NCBI GenBank assembly: GCA_900893395.1
Contig: CAAHFI011424287.1
Location: 1 to 24,667, forward strand
Source of the DNA: Euglena gracilis
Taxonomy: Eukaryota; Euglenozoa; Euglenophyceae; Euglenales; Euglenaceae
Length of the DNA stretch: 24,667 bases
Reading direction: 5' to 3'
Positions 1-9,637 of the stretch are shown piece by piece. Position 1 is the first letter of the stretch. Each line of letters starts with the position of its first letter. The notes beneath the pieces were generated by a model. That model saw only the letters and a program-made list of their open reading frames with translations, was not told the DNA's origin and did no database searches. A program made the position numbers and the translations under genes.

Positions 1-480
1 GAATGTACACCAGGAAAGCATATCTTGGGTCTGCTTCTCATCACAAGGTAAAAAACCAGAAAGGGAAGGAAGAAAGGGGAACCCAAAACCCAAAACGCGC
101 AAAAGAGGTTATCCGCTTATGCGGCTAACTACTTATTGGGTAAAGGGTGGAAGTGGAAGAGCCCCTTGAAAAGTGGGGCTGGAAGGTTTTCATTCCAGAA
201 AGTCCCATCCACCCGGTTTGGGGTGTGCTATGACACGTGGGGTCTCATTCCATAATCGGAAAAGATTGCAGAGGTAGGGTGTGGAAGGAGGGGCACCTGG
301 CCAGTCATACCTGACCAGGGAAAAAGCCTATTTACAAAACCAACTGCCGGCGACAGCGATTTTGCCCGGGGGGAAAGGGGAGAGGAGTGGGGGGCTGGTC
401 TAAAGACCTTACAAAGAATTTTTGCTGTCTGGCAGTCTTATGGGGCCTTAAGGCCGAAAAGTAACAAGTTGGGGCTATTA
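1..480. other. Gene-free leader, purine-rich
   Basis: I see no supported gene here. The stretch is rich in A and G. It already carries short perfect inverted repeats typical of the next 7 kb, for example CCGC-TTAT-GCGG at 113-124 and GGTC-TAAA-GACC near 400. No conserved protein similarity was recognised in any frame. Confidence 0.6.
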
Positions 481-1101
481 TTACGGTGTGCGCGCTGTGC
501 TGTGCGTCTTCTTACTGGCGGCATATACCGCTGTGAAGTCTTCACAGTGCGCGCGACACGATGTTGTCGATGGGGTATCCCCAGAGGCGTATACCTCAGA
601 ATAGCGGGCAGTAGCCCTAAAAACTGTAGATTTGGCATTTGTGCCTTGGGTGTGCAGCCTGTAGGCTGAAGGGTTGGCATTAGCCAAAAATAATGGGGGG
701 GTAGGCTTTATCGCCCAGAAACATTGCCTTGCGGAATATGCATGGCACAAAAATACTACTGGGTGTATACCCGAATCAAAAAATTCGGCAGATTGCCAAA
801 AAATCATGAGGTGTACAACCGCAGAAAAAATGCGGAATTGTGGCAGGCTGCTGCCAATTCACAGAACAACTGTGGTTGGTGTGGCTTATACCACTTTGAA
901 AAACCGCAAATGAACTGTGAATGCACATAAAAGGATGGAACATTGTTCCAGTGCGGTGAAATTCATCACAAAAAGCTGGATTTCACCATTTTTGAGCTAT
1001 GGTTCTTATAAACCTTGCAGAATGACACCATTGGTGTTGCACATGATGACCATTGGGTCCTCCGAATTATATCGGTAAGGGGTCCCACTGAATAAAGTGG
1101 G
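480..1101. repeat. Chain of short perfect hairpins
   Basis: Read directly, this block is an almost unbroken string of short inverted repeats. Checked examples: 518-531 (GCGG-CATATA-CCGC), 531-547 (8-bp arms, 1-base loop), 554-569, 571-583 (TGGGG-TAT-CCCCA), 584-597, 606-617, 634-645, 655-668, 674-687, 761-772, 771-788, 787-797, 819-835, 841-856, 860-874, 881-894, 936-950, 956-969, 1001-1014, 1025-1037, 1062-1075 and 1084-1101. Seven have arms of 6 bp or more. The small ORFs that cross the block (469-669, 674-930) look incidental. The hairpins are plain sequence fact; whether they form a repeat family or reflect a mutational process is inference. Confidence 0.75.
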
Positions 1102-1153
1102 GGGTCCGAATTATATCGGTAAGGGGGTCCCACTGAATAAAGTGGGGGGGGGG
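1061..1153. repeat. 44-bp tandem repeat, two units
   Basis: Two nearly identical units begin at 1061 and 1105. Each holds two hairpins, CCGA-ATTATA-TCGG and CCCACT-GAATAA-AGTGGG, and ends in a G-run. The second unit ends in ten G (1144-1153) followed by CAAG. No protein is encoded. Confidence 0.9.
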
Positions 1154-3059
1154 CAAGAATGCCGTTAGTGTGGTAAGCAGAAAAAAATACTGCAAATATG
1201 ACAAAATCTCATCATTTGTGACTATGCCACTGAGAAATACTGACTTTTGTCAGATTTTTAGGGAAATCCCTATCAGGATTTAGGGCAGAAATGCAGATTC
1301 TGCGTCGAGAATTGCATTTTTGTCACCAAAAGTGCAACTTTGTTGCATTTTGAGTCATTTAAGACTGCAAATTGCCAAGTGCACATAGTGCTTGTTGAGA
1401 GTGTCCAATAACACTGCATGTTTGTTGTTGTACAGATTTTGGGATTTGGGTGTCTAATAACACCACATCACCCAAAAAGCTGTAAAATTGTGCAAAAATA
1501 TCGCAAAAAAGCAAAAATACGCTTGAAAATACAAGTAAAACATGTCTATGACATCTTGAGCAAAGGAAAAATTGCCATTATCAGCATATCCCTTTGCATT
1601 CCACTCTGGCATAGTGCCTCATGGTCACTCCCATTAGGGATATGAGTGCCAGAATAGGGAAAAATCACCAAAAATTGCAGAAAATCAATGATTTAAATGA
1701 AAATTTGCACATAAGTGCTCCTAAAAATGATTCTAGTGAGTCGAAATGACTCCAAATTGTGGGCTATAGCCCTCTGAACTGTACCAGGCCTAATAGCCCA
1801 TACAGAGGGGGTAATGGGCAGAATGCTGCCAAAGGTACTAAAAAATGGCCATTAGCCAATCTGGTAACCAATGGTAATTAGCCATCAGAAACGATGTAGG
1901 GAACAGTATAGAAGCCTTTCAGGCTGATTTGCCAGTCTGGTACACGATCGTACAAGATCTGGCTCAAAATTTGGCTTTTGGCCGGATTGGCTGGGCTTAA
2001 TTCAATTTTTCACGATCTCCTCAAATAAGAGTACCGTGCAGAGTTACAGCGATCTGTTGCACGCTGGACGGCTCATCGAACGAGCTTTCGAATGAGGGGT
2101 AACATGGCCTATCGGCCAGCTACAGGCGCTGAGATACGTCTTTGATCTTTTGCCTGTGTGAGTGAGCTTTTGCTATAAGCTCCCATAATTTATTCTACAA
2201 AGACAACTTTTGGTTTCTATCTCATAGCACTACTACATACAGTCAAAACCTCATGGCACGAGGTGCCAGAAATTTTGAAGCTTTTGTGGTGGTTTTGAGG
2301 CTATGCCAAAGTGACACTTATGCAAATCTGCATAAAACTAGCCTATTTGGCTTGTTTTGGCCAATTCAGCCACTTTCAGCCATGTAATATGGCTTTTTGT
2401 GCCATTTTTTGAGGTCCTATGGACTTTTCACTTTATAATATGGATTTGTGGACCTTTGGTCCTTTTGGTCCTTGCAATTTGTGCAAATTGGTCCTATGGA
2501 CCCATGGACCACATGGGTAATGGCCCATAGGCCTTGCACATCATAGGTGTATTGGTCACATAGACCTAAGGCTAAGTGGTCAAGTCCACAAAAATGCATG
2601 TTTGAATGAATTTTCTTCATTTTCTTTTTGGGGGGGGCAACTATGTTGCACATAAAAGAAATGAAATTGTGAGCATTTTCCCATATCGGGATTGCATTTT
2701 GCCAAAGTATAAGCCATTTAGGCACAAAACTGCTATTTAAGCACAAGTTGGATAAGTTTTCGGGAAAAATGCAGTATTTGCAATACATCCCAAAAACTTT
2801 ATCACATGACTTGTGTTGCTTTGCTATAGAGCTTTGGGAACACCAAAATATTTTTGGTGTGGGAATGGATTGGGCAAAAAACCGTATTCACATAAAACTT
2901 CACTTCTTGTTTGCTGTCATCAAACAAAATCTGCAATTTGATCATGTGGTACAGAAACAAACATCCATGAACAGAGTTGCGGATTTCCACACATATATCT
3001 TTGGGAATGATTCCCAAAAGAATATGGGTGGTTTGGGCGTATACCCATGTGTCATAAAT
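1154..3059. other. Gene-free hairpin-rich spacer
   Basis: About 1.9 kb without a supportable gene. ORFs of 75-123 codons occur (1418-1645 plus, 2417-2788 minus, 2748-3068 plus) but show no family resemblance and run through inverted repeats. Perfect hairpins checked here: 1240-1253, 1333-1347 (TGCAAC-TTT-GTTGCA), 1449-1464 (GGTGT-CTAATA-ACACC), 1542-1554, 1738-1752, 1761-1772, 2105-2118, 2164-2182 (GAGCTT arms), 2254-2268 (TGGCAC-GAG-GTGCCA), 2318-2335 (7-bp arms), 2414-2424, 2475-2490 (CAATTTG-TG-CAAATTG), 2490-2502 and 2637-2649. An 8-G run lies at 2630-2637. Confidence 0.6.
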
Positions 3060-3112
3060 GCACGATAGTGCTCACACGACATTGTGAGAAAGGGGGGTTG
3101 CTAAGGTGGGTG

Positions 3113-3176
3113 GCGCGATACGCGCGGGGTCTAGCGCGATACGCGCATGATATGGCGCGATACGCGCGGGGGGGGG
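3113..3176. repeat. 21-bp tandem array of GCGCG-ATA-CGCGC hairpins
   Basis: The 13-base hairpin GCGCG-ATA-CGCGC occurs three times at exact 21-bp spacing (3113-3125, 3134-3146, 3155-3167). A run of nine G followed by CAG comes next. The array resembles a micro-amplified hairpin core. It stays open in one minus-strand frame (an ORF over 3072-3662), where it encodes a repeated Ala/Arg/Ile-rich tail. Confidence 0.9.
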
Positions 3177-3349
3177 CAGTTGCCTCACTGCACAACATGT
3201 GCGTGGGGGGGGTAGGCTTGGAAGCGCGATATGCGCAGGATTCGCGCGACGCGCGGTGTGCGCAATTAGCGCTTGGGGGGAATGTGAGCTATGCGCATCG
3301 GCATTGATGTGCGCTATGCGCTTCGGGGGGAATGTGCACATAGTGCTGA
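3177..3349. repeat. GCGC-word cluster
   Basis: The block continues the preceding array with looser members: GCGC-GATAT-GCGC at 3224-3236, a GCGC-AATTA-GCGC near 3259, GCGC-TAT-GCGC near 3313 and GCAC-ATA-GTGC near 3340. Short G-runs separate them. There is no regular period and no gene. It lies directly next to the end of the minus-strand gag-pol junction relic. Confidence 0.7.
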
Positions 3350-3710
3350 ATTTGTCTTGCACTTGACAAAAATCGGTCAATGAATAGAGCTCTCCGTTGG
3401 AGATAGAGTGTGGGGGATTAGTTTTGATGTATATATTCACCTTTGTGTTTGGTTGGTGATTGTGTGGAAAGTTCTCCCAGAGTGCACACCATGGGGGGAA
3501 GGTGCGGAGTAGTTGTCCTGGTCGCGCATGTCGGTCTGCGGGGGTGAGTGTGTAAAAAAATTGATGCGAATTTTGGAGCTGCTGGGGGTGTACAGGATTG
3601 TCTGAATCGACAAACCTGGTGGAAAACGAAAAGTTGAAAGCAGCTGGGCGACTACTCGACACCGTTTAAACTTCAGGCCTTAGGGCTTTCGTCTTGGAAC
3701 CCAGTGGAAC
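3350..3710 (-). pseudogene. Gag-pol junction relic of a Ty3/gypsy-type element
   Basis: Read on the minus strand, this stretch is similar to plus-strand 8460-8840 for over 300 bases. Shared protein-level words include SSxPAA, SDxPVHP and an (E/L)-(F/Y)-(T/S)-LTD motif. In both copies it lies on the pol side of gag, so I place it at the gag-pol junction. It is the minus-strand counterpart of the plus-strand element and lies downstream of the gag relic at 4155-6713. No pol follows; the hairpin arrays come next. The relic is broken. Family assignment rests on the plus-strand copy, which continues into recognisable reverse transcriptase. Confidence 0.65.
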
Positions 3711-3800
3711 GATGGGGGTTAAGCTACTTGTTACCCCTACCGCATGTGGAACGTTTGTGGATATGCGGTGGGTAGGGGGGCACTTTCTCTTTACCCCGGG

Positions 3801-3856
3801 TTGAAAACGGTGTTGGTGTTGTTGAAAACGGTGTTGCTGTCATCGAAAACGGTATG
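3801..3856. repeat. 21-bp tandem repeat around GAAAACGGT
   Basis: Units start at 3801, 3822 and 3843, the last partial, each carrying GAAAACGGT. Because 21 is a multiple of 3, the minus-strand reading gives a seven-residue repeat containing PFST. It sits in the spacer between the zinc-knuckle part of the gag relic and the junction relic, so it could be a low-complexity linker of that relic. Confidence 0.8.
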
Positions 3857-4154
3857 TAAAAGTGATGATTAGTGGAAGTTTGAGGGGGGGAAGAATTTTG
3901 CGGTGTTGTGTGCATTCTTGGAGCGGGAATCCACTCAACCACATGGACATTCATGGGCTATCCCATGATGCACCACAACCGGAAACACAAAACGGTCTAT
4001 ATGTCAAAGGTTCGTGAAATTTTGAGCGGGGACACCAGAAAATCCTTGCACACTGACCAGAAAGGATACTGGGCAGGGGATGACTAGGGTCGCGACTCCT
4101 GTCACCTCCTTTCTAGTAGCCTCTGTAGTCCGCATCCTTGGATTTTTGGTTCCT

Positions 4155-6713
4155 TCACTCAAAAACCGAACCGGTGGCCATATCAGCCATTGACTTTCTT
4201 GACGCATATACGTCTCTGAATTTATGAGCGCTAAAGCAGGGATGATCCCTTTGGTTACGTGGGGTATCATCCCCCTCCCTGCCCGAAGCCGGGTGATAAT
4301 CCTCGATAGAGGTTGTTCTTTGACCTACCTTATGCCTTTTGGCTGAAGTATGATCTTTTGAACTGCGACTCATATCGCGATGACTCTGGCTTGGGTGGGG
4401 AGGAGTCGCATAGCGACATTTGGGTGAGGGGTGGTTGGTGGATCCGCACAGTGAACATGTGGATCGTGATCGATATTTTGAATTTTGCGAATGCGCATTT
4501 TGTGAAAAACGAGAACTGCATGATGAGGCTGATCCTCTTGGGCTTGTGTTGCGCTTTCGCGCTGCGGGATTTGGACAATGGCAAGATATATGACCCTTTT
4601 TGTTACACAAAAAGCACAATTTGTCCGAAAATTCTTCTGAAGAGCGCGAATTGCGCAATTTGGATTCCGCCATAGCGGTATGTGATAAGCGTGACACTTT
4701 TTTCACAGAACTGACTTGGATAGCGGGTATTCCTGCTGTGGGGTGGCTCGTATAAGCCGACTGGATTTGTCCAGAAGCTGTGATAGCTTCAATTGTTTGG
4801 AAACATAGTTCCATCGCTCATCGAGCGTCAAAATATGTCCTGCGAGTTCCTCGCGGTGAATTTCTTTGATGAGTTTGGGTATAAAGTGCAGTAATACTGC
4901 GTCAAATTGCTCTTTCATTTGGGTTTCGCCTAACTCGTCTACTTCGGCTGCCAAACAGCCATTTTGAGTACCATAGGTCTATCGACCTCCATTTTCGGTC
5001 ATGGGGGGCATATTGCCGCCATTTTTCTCCAGAGTGATTCTGGAAACCAAACTTGAACATGAAGAAGCATATTGCTCTACCAAATCCTGAAAAGAAATGC
5101 GCCCGCGTATGACCAATTGTCTGGCGCGTTCCTTTTCGTCTTTTGGTAAACAGTCTATGAATTCCATTTTGATTACTTCTGGGTTTCCGTCTTGGGTTGG
5201 ACCCTTCAAGTCCCAGAAGTATTCCCAGTCACGGAAAAATTGTTTCCATGTGGTGGGTCACCGTCCCATTGGGGCTTCACCTTATTCGCGATTGCGATGG
5301 TTTTGAAATCTTTCTGAGACCCGTGGCCCTTCGGTGGTATTCAAGGAGGTGGGCCCGGGCGCAAAACCGCACCATGCGCGGGTACCTCGGTGGTTGCACC
5401 AAGTGTACTTTTGGGTTATTTTGCGAATGCGCATTCATATTCCACTTGGTGTACCATAGGTACCTTGCAAACTTTGGTGAATCGCGAATGCGCGAATGGT
5501 GATGCTGATGCATCTCAGGATCAATACCATGTGCGGGAGTGCGGCTCATACCGCGACAAAGTTCATATTCCCAAATTTTTCGATTTCTTTGAGGGTTTCG
5601 CTTGGCTTTCTCTTGAAAACCAACCCCATCATCCAAAAAATGGTCCATTGGGACTGGTACCGCTGGGGGAGGGACCACTGCATGAGCAGAATCGTAATTT
5701 TGTGGCAATGTGCCAATAGGCTCTGCCACAGGTGCGCTATTAGCGCTTTTGGAGCTGGAATCTGCGGCAAGTGTGCCTACAACACCCATATCGGGTTTTT
5801 GTTGTAAAAACGCAATTGTGCGTGTACTTGATCCAAATTTTCTGTAAAGTCACGAAAATTTTCTCCAAATCATCAGAATTTTCAGATGATCGGTGATTGC
5901 ACCAATATCTTCCTGCAAACGCTTAATACGCCTGCGGTGTTTGGACATATCGTCCAGAAGAGGGATTTTGTCAGAAATCAACAGGAAATCCTGCGAAATT
6001 GCACCAAAAACAGTGTCCAATTCTTGAACTCGTACTGCTAAAGTGCGTATCGCACTGGAAATGATCTCCAATTGTGGAGATGGTTGGTCCGAATGCGGAC
6101 TTTTGACTATTTCAGCCTTTGGCTGTTCCATCAAGACCGAAACTTGCGCGGATAGCGCGATAATGTCATTTTGCAGTTTTGTGACATCCTGCTTCACCGT
6201 TTTCTCGGTGTTCATGAGACTATCACAAAATCCTTGCATAATTTCGTGATTTTCCGCGCGCATTTCAGCGCAAAACTGCTCCAAGTGTAGGGATGTGAGT
6301 GTGGGTATGGGTGTGGTCGACGGCAATGCGTCTGGGGTTGGTGATTGCACCTGAAGCAATTTTGTGCTTAATTCTTGCATGCATATCTGCAAATCCGCTA
6401 TCGCGGTTTGAATTACGGTTACATCCGTAATTTTGCCATTTGTTTCCGCACAGCGGGCATGAAACTTAGCCAAAGCGGCTTCAATTTCTACCATGTCACT
6501 TTGCCGCTGTTGTTGCAAATCCTCAAACCTACTCGCAATATTTGCGATTTGGGTGTGAAAACTTGCAACTTCAGCAGGAAATTCACCAGAATGACGAGAT
6601 TTCTGCTCCAATCGAGAAAGTCTCTCCTCCAATTGTTGCACATAAGTGCGGGAGGCAAAACTTTCATGTGCTTGGGCAGAAACTTGTGCAAAATTCGCGG
6701 AATCACCGCTCAA
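4155..6713 (-). pseudogene. Gag relic of a Ty3/gypsy-type LTR element
   Basis: A decayed gag-like region runs on the minus strand. Its 5' part (5850-6713) codes for a 287-residue, glutamine- and glutamate-rich coiled-coil-like protein with heptad-type words such as VQQLEERLSRLEQK. The middle (4703-5209) has capsid-like helical text, for example FIDCLPKDEKERARQL. The 3' part (4155-4814) carries two zinc knuckles and a Ser/Arg/Lys-rich tail. Gag packages the element RNA; knuckles bind nucleic acid. The order coiled coil, helical core, knuckles fits gag of a gypsy-type element, and a matching junction relic lies further along the same strand. It is broken, with several interruptions. Perfect hairpins lie inside it (5942-5956, 6042-6056). 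Family-level confidence is good; the exact family name is unknown. Confidence 0.75.
4416..4616 (-). other. Two CCHC zinc knuckles in the gag relic
   Basis: Two CX2CX4HX4C motifs are seen on the minus strand: CFLCNKKGHISCHC at 4575-4616 and CSLCGSTNHPSPKC at 4416-4457. They are 39 residues apart, separated by Ser/Arg/Asn-rich text. Tandem CCHC knuckles are typical of nucleocapsid parts of gag. This is the strongest evidence that 4155-6713 derives from a retroelement gag. Confidence 0.85.
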
Positions 6714-6981
6714 TTGGAGAATGCGCTGTTGCGCTTCTGGAAATCAGTTGCAAGGTTGGAAAACTGCTGCAGTGTGATAAATTGTCCGATAGGACTTGGA
6801 CATGGGAGCACATGGGGGGCGGGAAAAATTTGGTATTTCTAACCCAACCTCAACAAAAAGTGATGTGGCGCAACCGCCTCAGAATCAAATGTGCCTATCG
6901 GCATTGGTGCGATATCTCGCTGGGGGTAAAACTGTCAGCCAATCGGCTTTCCACCAAAGTGTTGAGCCTGTTGGGCTATGG

Positions 6982-6999
6982 GCAGCTCGATAGAGCTGC
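6982..6999. repeat. Perfect 7-bp-arm hairpin GCAGCTC-GATA-GAGCTGC
   Basis: An 18-base perfect inverted repeat with a GATA loop. It looks like a longer-armed relative of the core amplified in the array about 80 bases further on. Confidence 0.85.
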
Positions 7000-7077
7000 T
7001 GACACCGATAGGTGTGGGGGAGCCCATTGGGCGGGGGATGAGGCACCATTAGGTTTGCACCCCGTTGGGGTTGGGAA

Positions 7078-7250
7078 TGCTCGATAGAGCTGGACAATTG
7101 GGTGGGGGGTGCTCAATAGAGCTGTTAATTTGGGTGGGGGATGCTCAATGAGCTGGGGATTTGGGTGGGGGATGCTCAATAGAGCTGGGGATGGGGGGGA
7201 TGCTCAATAGAGCTGGGATTGGTGGGGGATGCTCAATAGAGCTGGGGGTA
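7078..7250. repeat. About 30-bp tandem array, six units, hairpin core
   Basis: Units start near 7078, 7110, 7142, 7173, 7201 and 7230, at spacings of 28-32 bp. Most share TGCTCAATAGAGCTG, whose core GCTC-AATA-GAGC is a hairpin, separated by G-rich linkers such as GGGTGGGGGA. One unit lacks part of the loop and the first has CGATA. The short ORFs crossing it on both strands are by-products of the repeat. Confidence 0.9.
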
Positions 7251-7921
7251 TACCCTTGATTGGAGCGTATACTCCTCTTGTGACAATTCATGTGAAGTGC
7301 TTCTCAAAGAACCAATCAATTCTTGGTAATCAATGAGTGTGTTGGTGCTTGAGCTCTGCATATTTTTATTTGCAGAAAAAACACAAGCAAACCCAAAAAG
7401 GTAAGCAAAGGAACAAACTTAGAAGGATATGGCAGCGTATACTGCCCAGAGCCTCCTGAAGCTTGTACCTGTGCTTGAAGTTGGCTCCAAACAGCTCGTG
7501 GATGCTTTGTAGCCTATAGGCTCAGCACCACTCACTGTTTGAAGTCACCTGTTAAGATGGGGGGAGAAGGGGGAGAAGGGCGTAGGAAAGAAACCAAATC
7601 TGCTACCAAGTGTACAGTCTTTCTGTTTGTGAAGTATGTGTAGGTTCGTAACCTATTCTGCTACCAAGTGTACGTCCCCTGACTCTATTCCCACTGCCTG
7701 TCGGCCTACTTACACCCTCCCGTGGGAACAGAACCAGGAGAGTAACAAAAAAGAAAGTCTTTCACTTAACTATTAGTTTTTATTGCCTTTGGGCTTATGC
7801 AGAGCACAAGGCAAAGGGATTTGTTTGGAAACTCAGTTCCAGTTCCTCCTATCGGAGTGTTCTCCTTGCAACTCAAGTCTTGAATCAAAGACCAGAATGG
7901 AATAAAATAATCCAAGGATTT
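7251..7921. other. Gene-free spacer with a 17-bp direct repeat
   Basis: I see no gene. A 17-base direct repeat, TCTGCTACCAAGTGTAC, occurs at 7599-7615 and 7657-7673. Between the copies is a perfect hairpin TAGGTT-CGT-AACCTA (7641-7655). A GGGGGAGAAGG-type direct repeat lies near 7560-7580. The GGTTCGTAACC part of the hairpin resembles a tRNA B box, but no tRNA fold surrounds it. Confidence 0.6.
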
Positions 7922-8188
7922 TTAGTCACCTAAGCAGGTGCGAACCAGGAGAAAGCGAAACAGGCTTTTCCGGAACAAAAGGGGTACACTATTAAAGGAC
8001 GTACACCATGAGGGCAATTCATCCAAAAGCGGTAATTTGTCAACAATGAAGTCAAAATCTGCAGAAAAATGTGTCAAGAATTGGACCCGTTTAGCAAAAG
8101 TTTTCGTCGCGGTTGTAATGGCGTTCATCCCGATTCTCGGTTTGTGCGGTTGTGGTTCCCGACGTGCGTTGGGGTACCCATGCCGCAT
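7922..8188 (-). pseudogene. Second gag fragment, paralogous to 5850-6713
   Basis: The 88-residue minus-strand reading contains RVQFLTHFSADFDFIVDKLPLLDEL. It lines up with RVQELDTVFGAISQDFLLISDKIPLLDDM in the larger gag relic. The shared spacing of RVQ, DF, DK and PLLD supports common descent. Only part of the coiled-coil portion of gag is present. It lies just upstream of, and opposite to, the plus-strand element. It is useful as an outgroup for the hairpins seen in the larger copy. Confidence 0.7.
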
Positions 8189-9637
8189 TTTCAGCGTTTT
8201 TGTTGTCCATCATTGTGGAAAGTGGGTTCTCCAACACCACCGAAATTTTGTTGTTTTAGTGTGAGAACTTGCTGGGTGACCAAATTTTTGGTCCTCATCA
8301 AGTTTCAACAAAATTCTTGTAATGTTGGTCATAAAATGTGCGTAAATTAAGGTGGTAGTTCGACTCGGCGAACCGTTTCTCCATCCGTTGAAAGTTAGCT
8401 TACACTTTTACCGCACGTTTCGCATGCGATAGGGCAAGCGAATAGCTCAAACCCCACGTTTCACTGGGTTCCAAGGTGAAAGCCCAAGGGCCTGAAGAAA
8501 TTTCGGTGTCGAATAGCCACCCAGCTGCACAACTTTTACGTTTTACACCAGGCGCTTCCATTTCGGACACCCCTGTACACCCCACAGCAGCTACAACTTT
8601 CAACAACGCCATACACACACTACACACGACTGACATGCACCACCAGACCGACAGTTCCGTCCAATGTGCACATTGTCGGAGAAGTTCACACAACCTGATT
8701 TTGATCGTGGATGTATTGTTCAACTTCCAAACTAATCGCTTTACTCAGGCAGCCATAGTACACTTGGTACCGGATCCGATACGGAGTTTACCCTGACAGA
8801 TGAACGTTGTGTGCTGAAGTGGATCGACAACTGGACAAACGCGGAATCGCGTCCCTCTTCGGAATCGCGAGAATCGCACACGAAAGACCTCCAATGGCAG
8901 AAAGACAACCTCCCTGACCCCTAATGGCAGAATTCCAACCCCTCAATGCCCTGCATACAAGTGGCAGATTGCTAACAATAATTGTAATTCTTACAATACA
9001 CCTGTTACACTTGGTACAATGATTGATGAAGTGTCTTCAGACACACCGCATTACCCGAGGTGGCTCGATAAACTGTGTTTTAGCCCTCCACAGGACTGAA
9101 ACTGCGACATTTTCGCGAACCACATCTGAAATGCGTTCAATATTGGACAATATCGCATTTTCGAAACTGGTTTTTCAAAGTCGCGCAAATCGTCATGTCG
9201 ATGGACCTACAATTGGAGATTGACACATTTTCATCCAAAGCAATTCTCGTTTATCCAATTACTGGTCAAGTCATACAAATATGTTCTGATAAGATTTTGA
9301 GTGATGTGGTCCTGTGGGTACACCCACCTCTGAAACTTATCCCTCATGTTCTTTGGCAAGGTACTTCGGGACCAAGCCGCGGTGTGCTCCTGATTCCTAT
9401 GAATCCCAAAGGAGAATGGTTCCAACAACTGACGTATGTCACTTTTCATTGGTGGATTCACCGAACGACTCTCCCTTGTTTGAAGATCTTTGCGGTGTCA
9501 TGTTACCCCCATTGAAAGAAATCATTTTTCTGTTTGTTTCTCTGATGCATTCGGAACTGTTGACCACACTGACAAATTCCTACCGGACAAAGGTCAGAAT
9601 GACCAAACATACCAAATATCCGCAGTGATAGAAAGCG

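Noticed and set aside
480-1101. CRISPR-like array reading of the hairpin chain
   Set aside because: Arms differ from hairpin to hairpin, spacing is irregular, there is no constant repeat, and the context is eukaryotic.
4331-4346. TGCCTTTTGGCTGAAG, close to the dinoflagellate spliced-leader end
   Set aside because: It lies inside the gag relic, next to the zinc-knuckle stretch, with no repeat edge nearby. Coincidence is likely.
7641-7655. GGTTCGTAACC resembling a tRNA B box
   Set aside because: It is a perfect self-contained hairpin of the local type. No A box, acceptor stem or cloverleaf surrounds it.
9195-9515. Protease domain upstream of the reverse transcriptase
   Set aside because: Position fits, but I cannot see a D-(S/T)-G type active-site motif in the readable text, so no protease is called.
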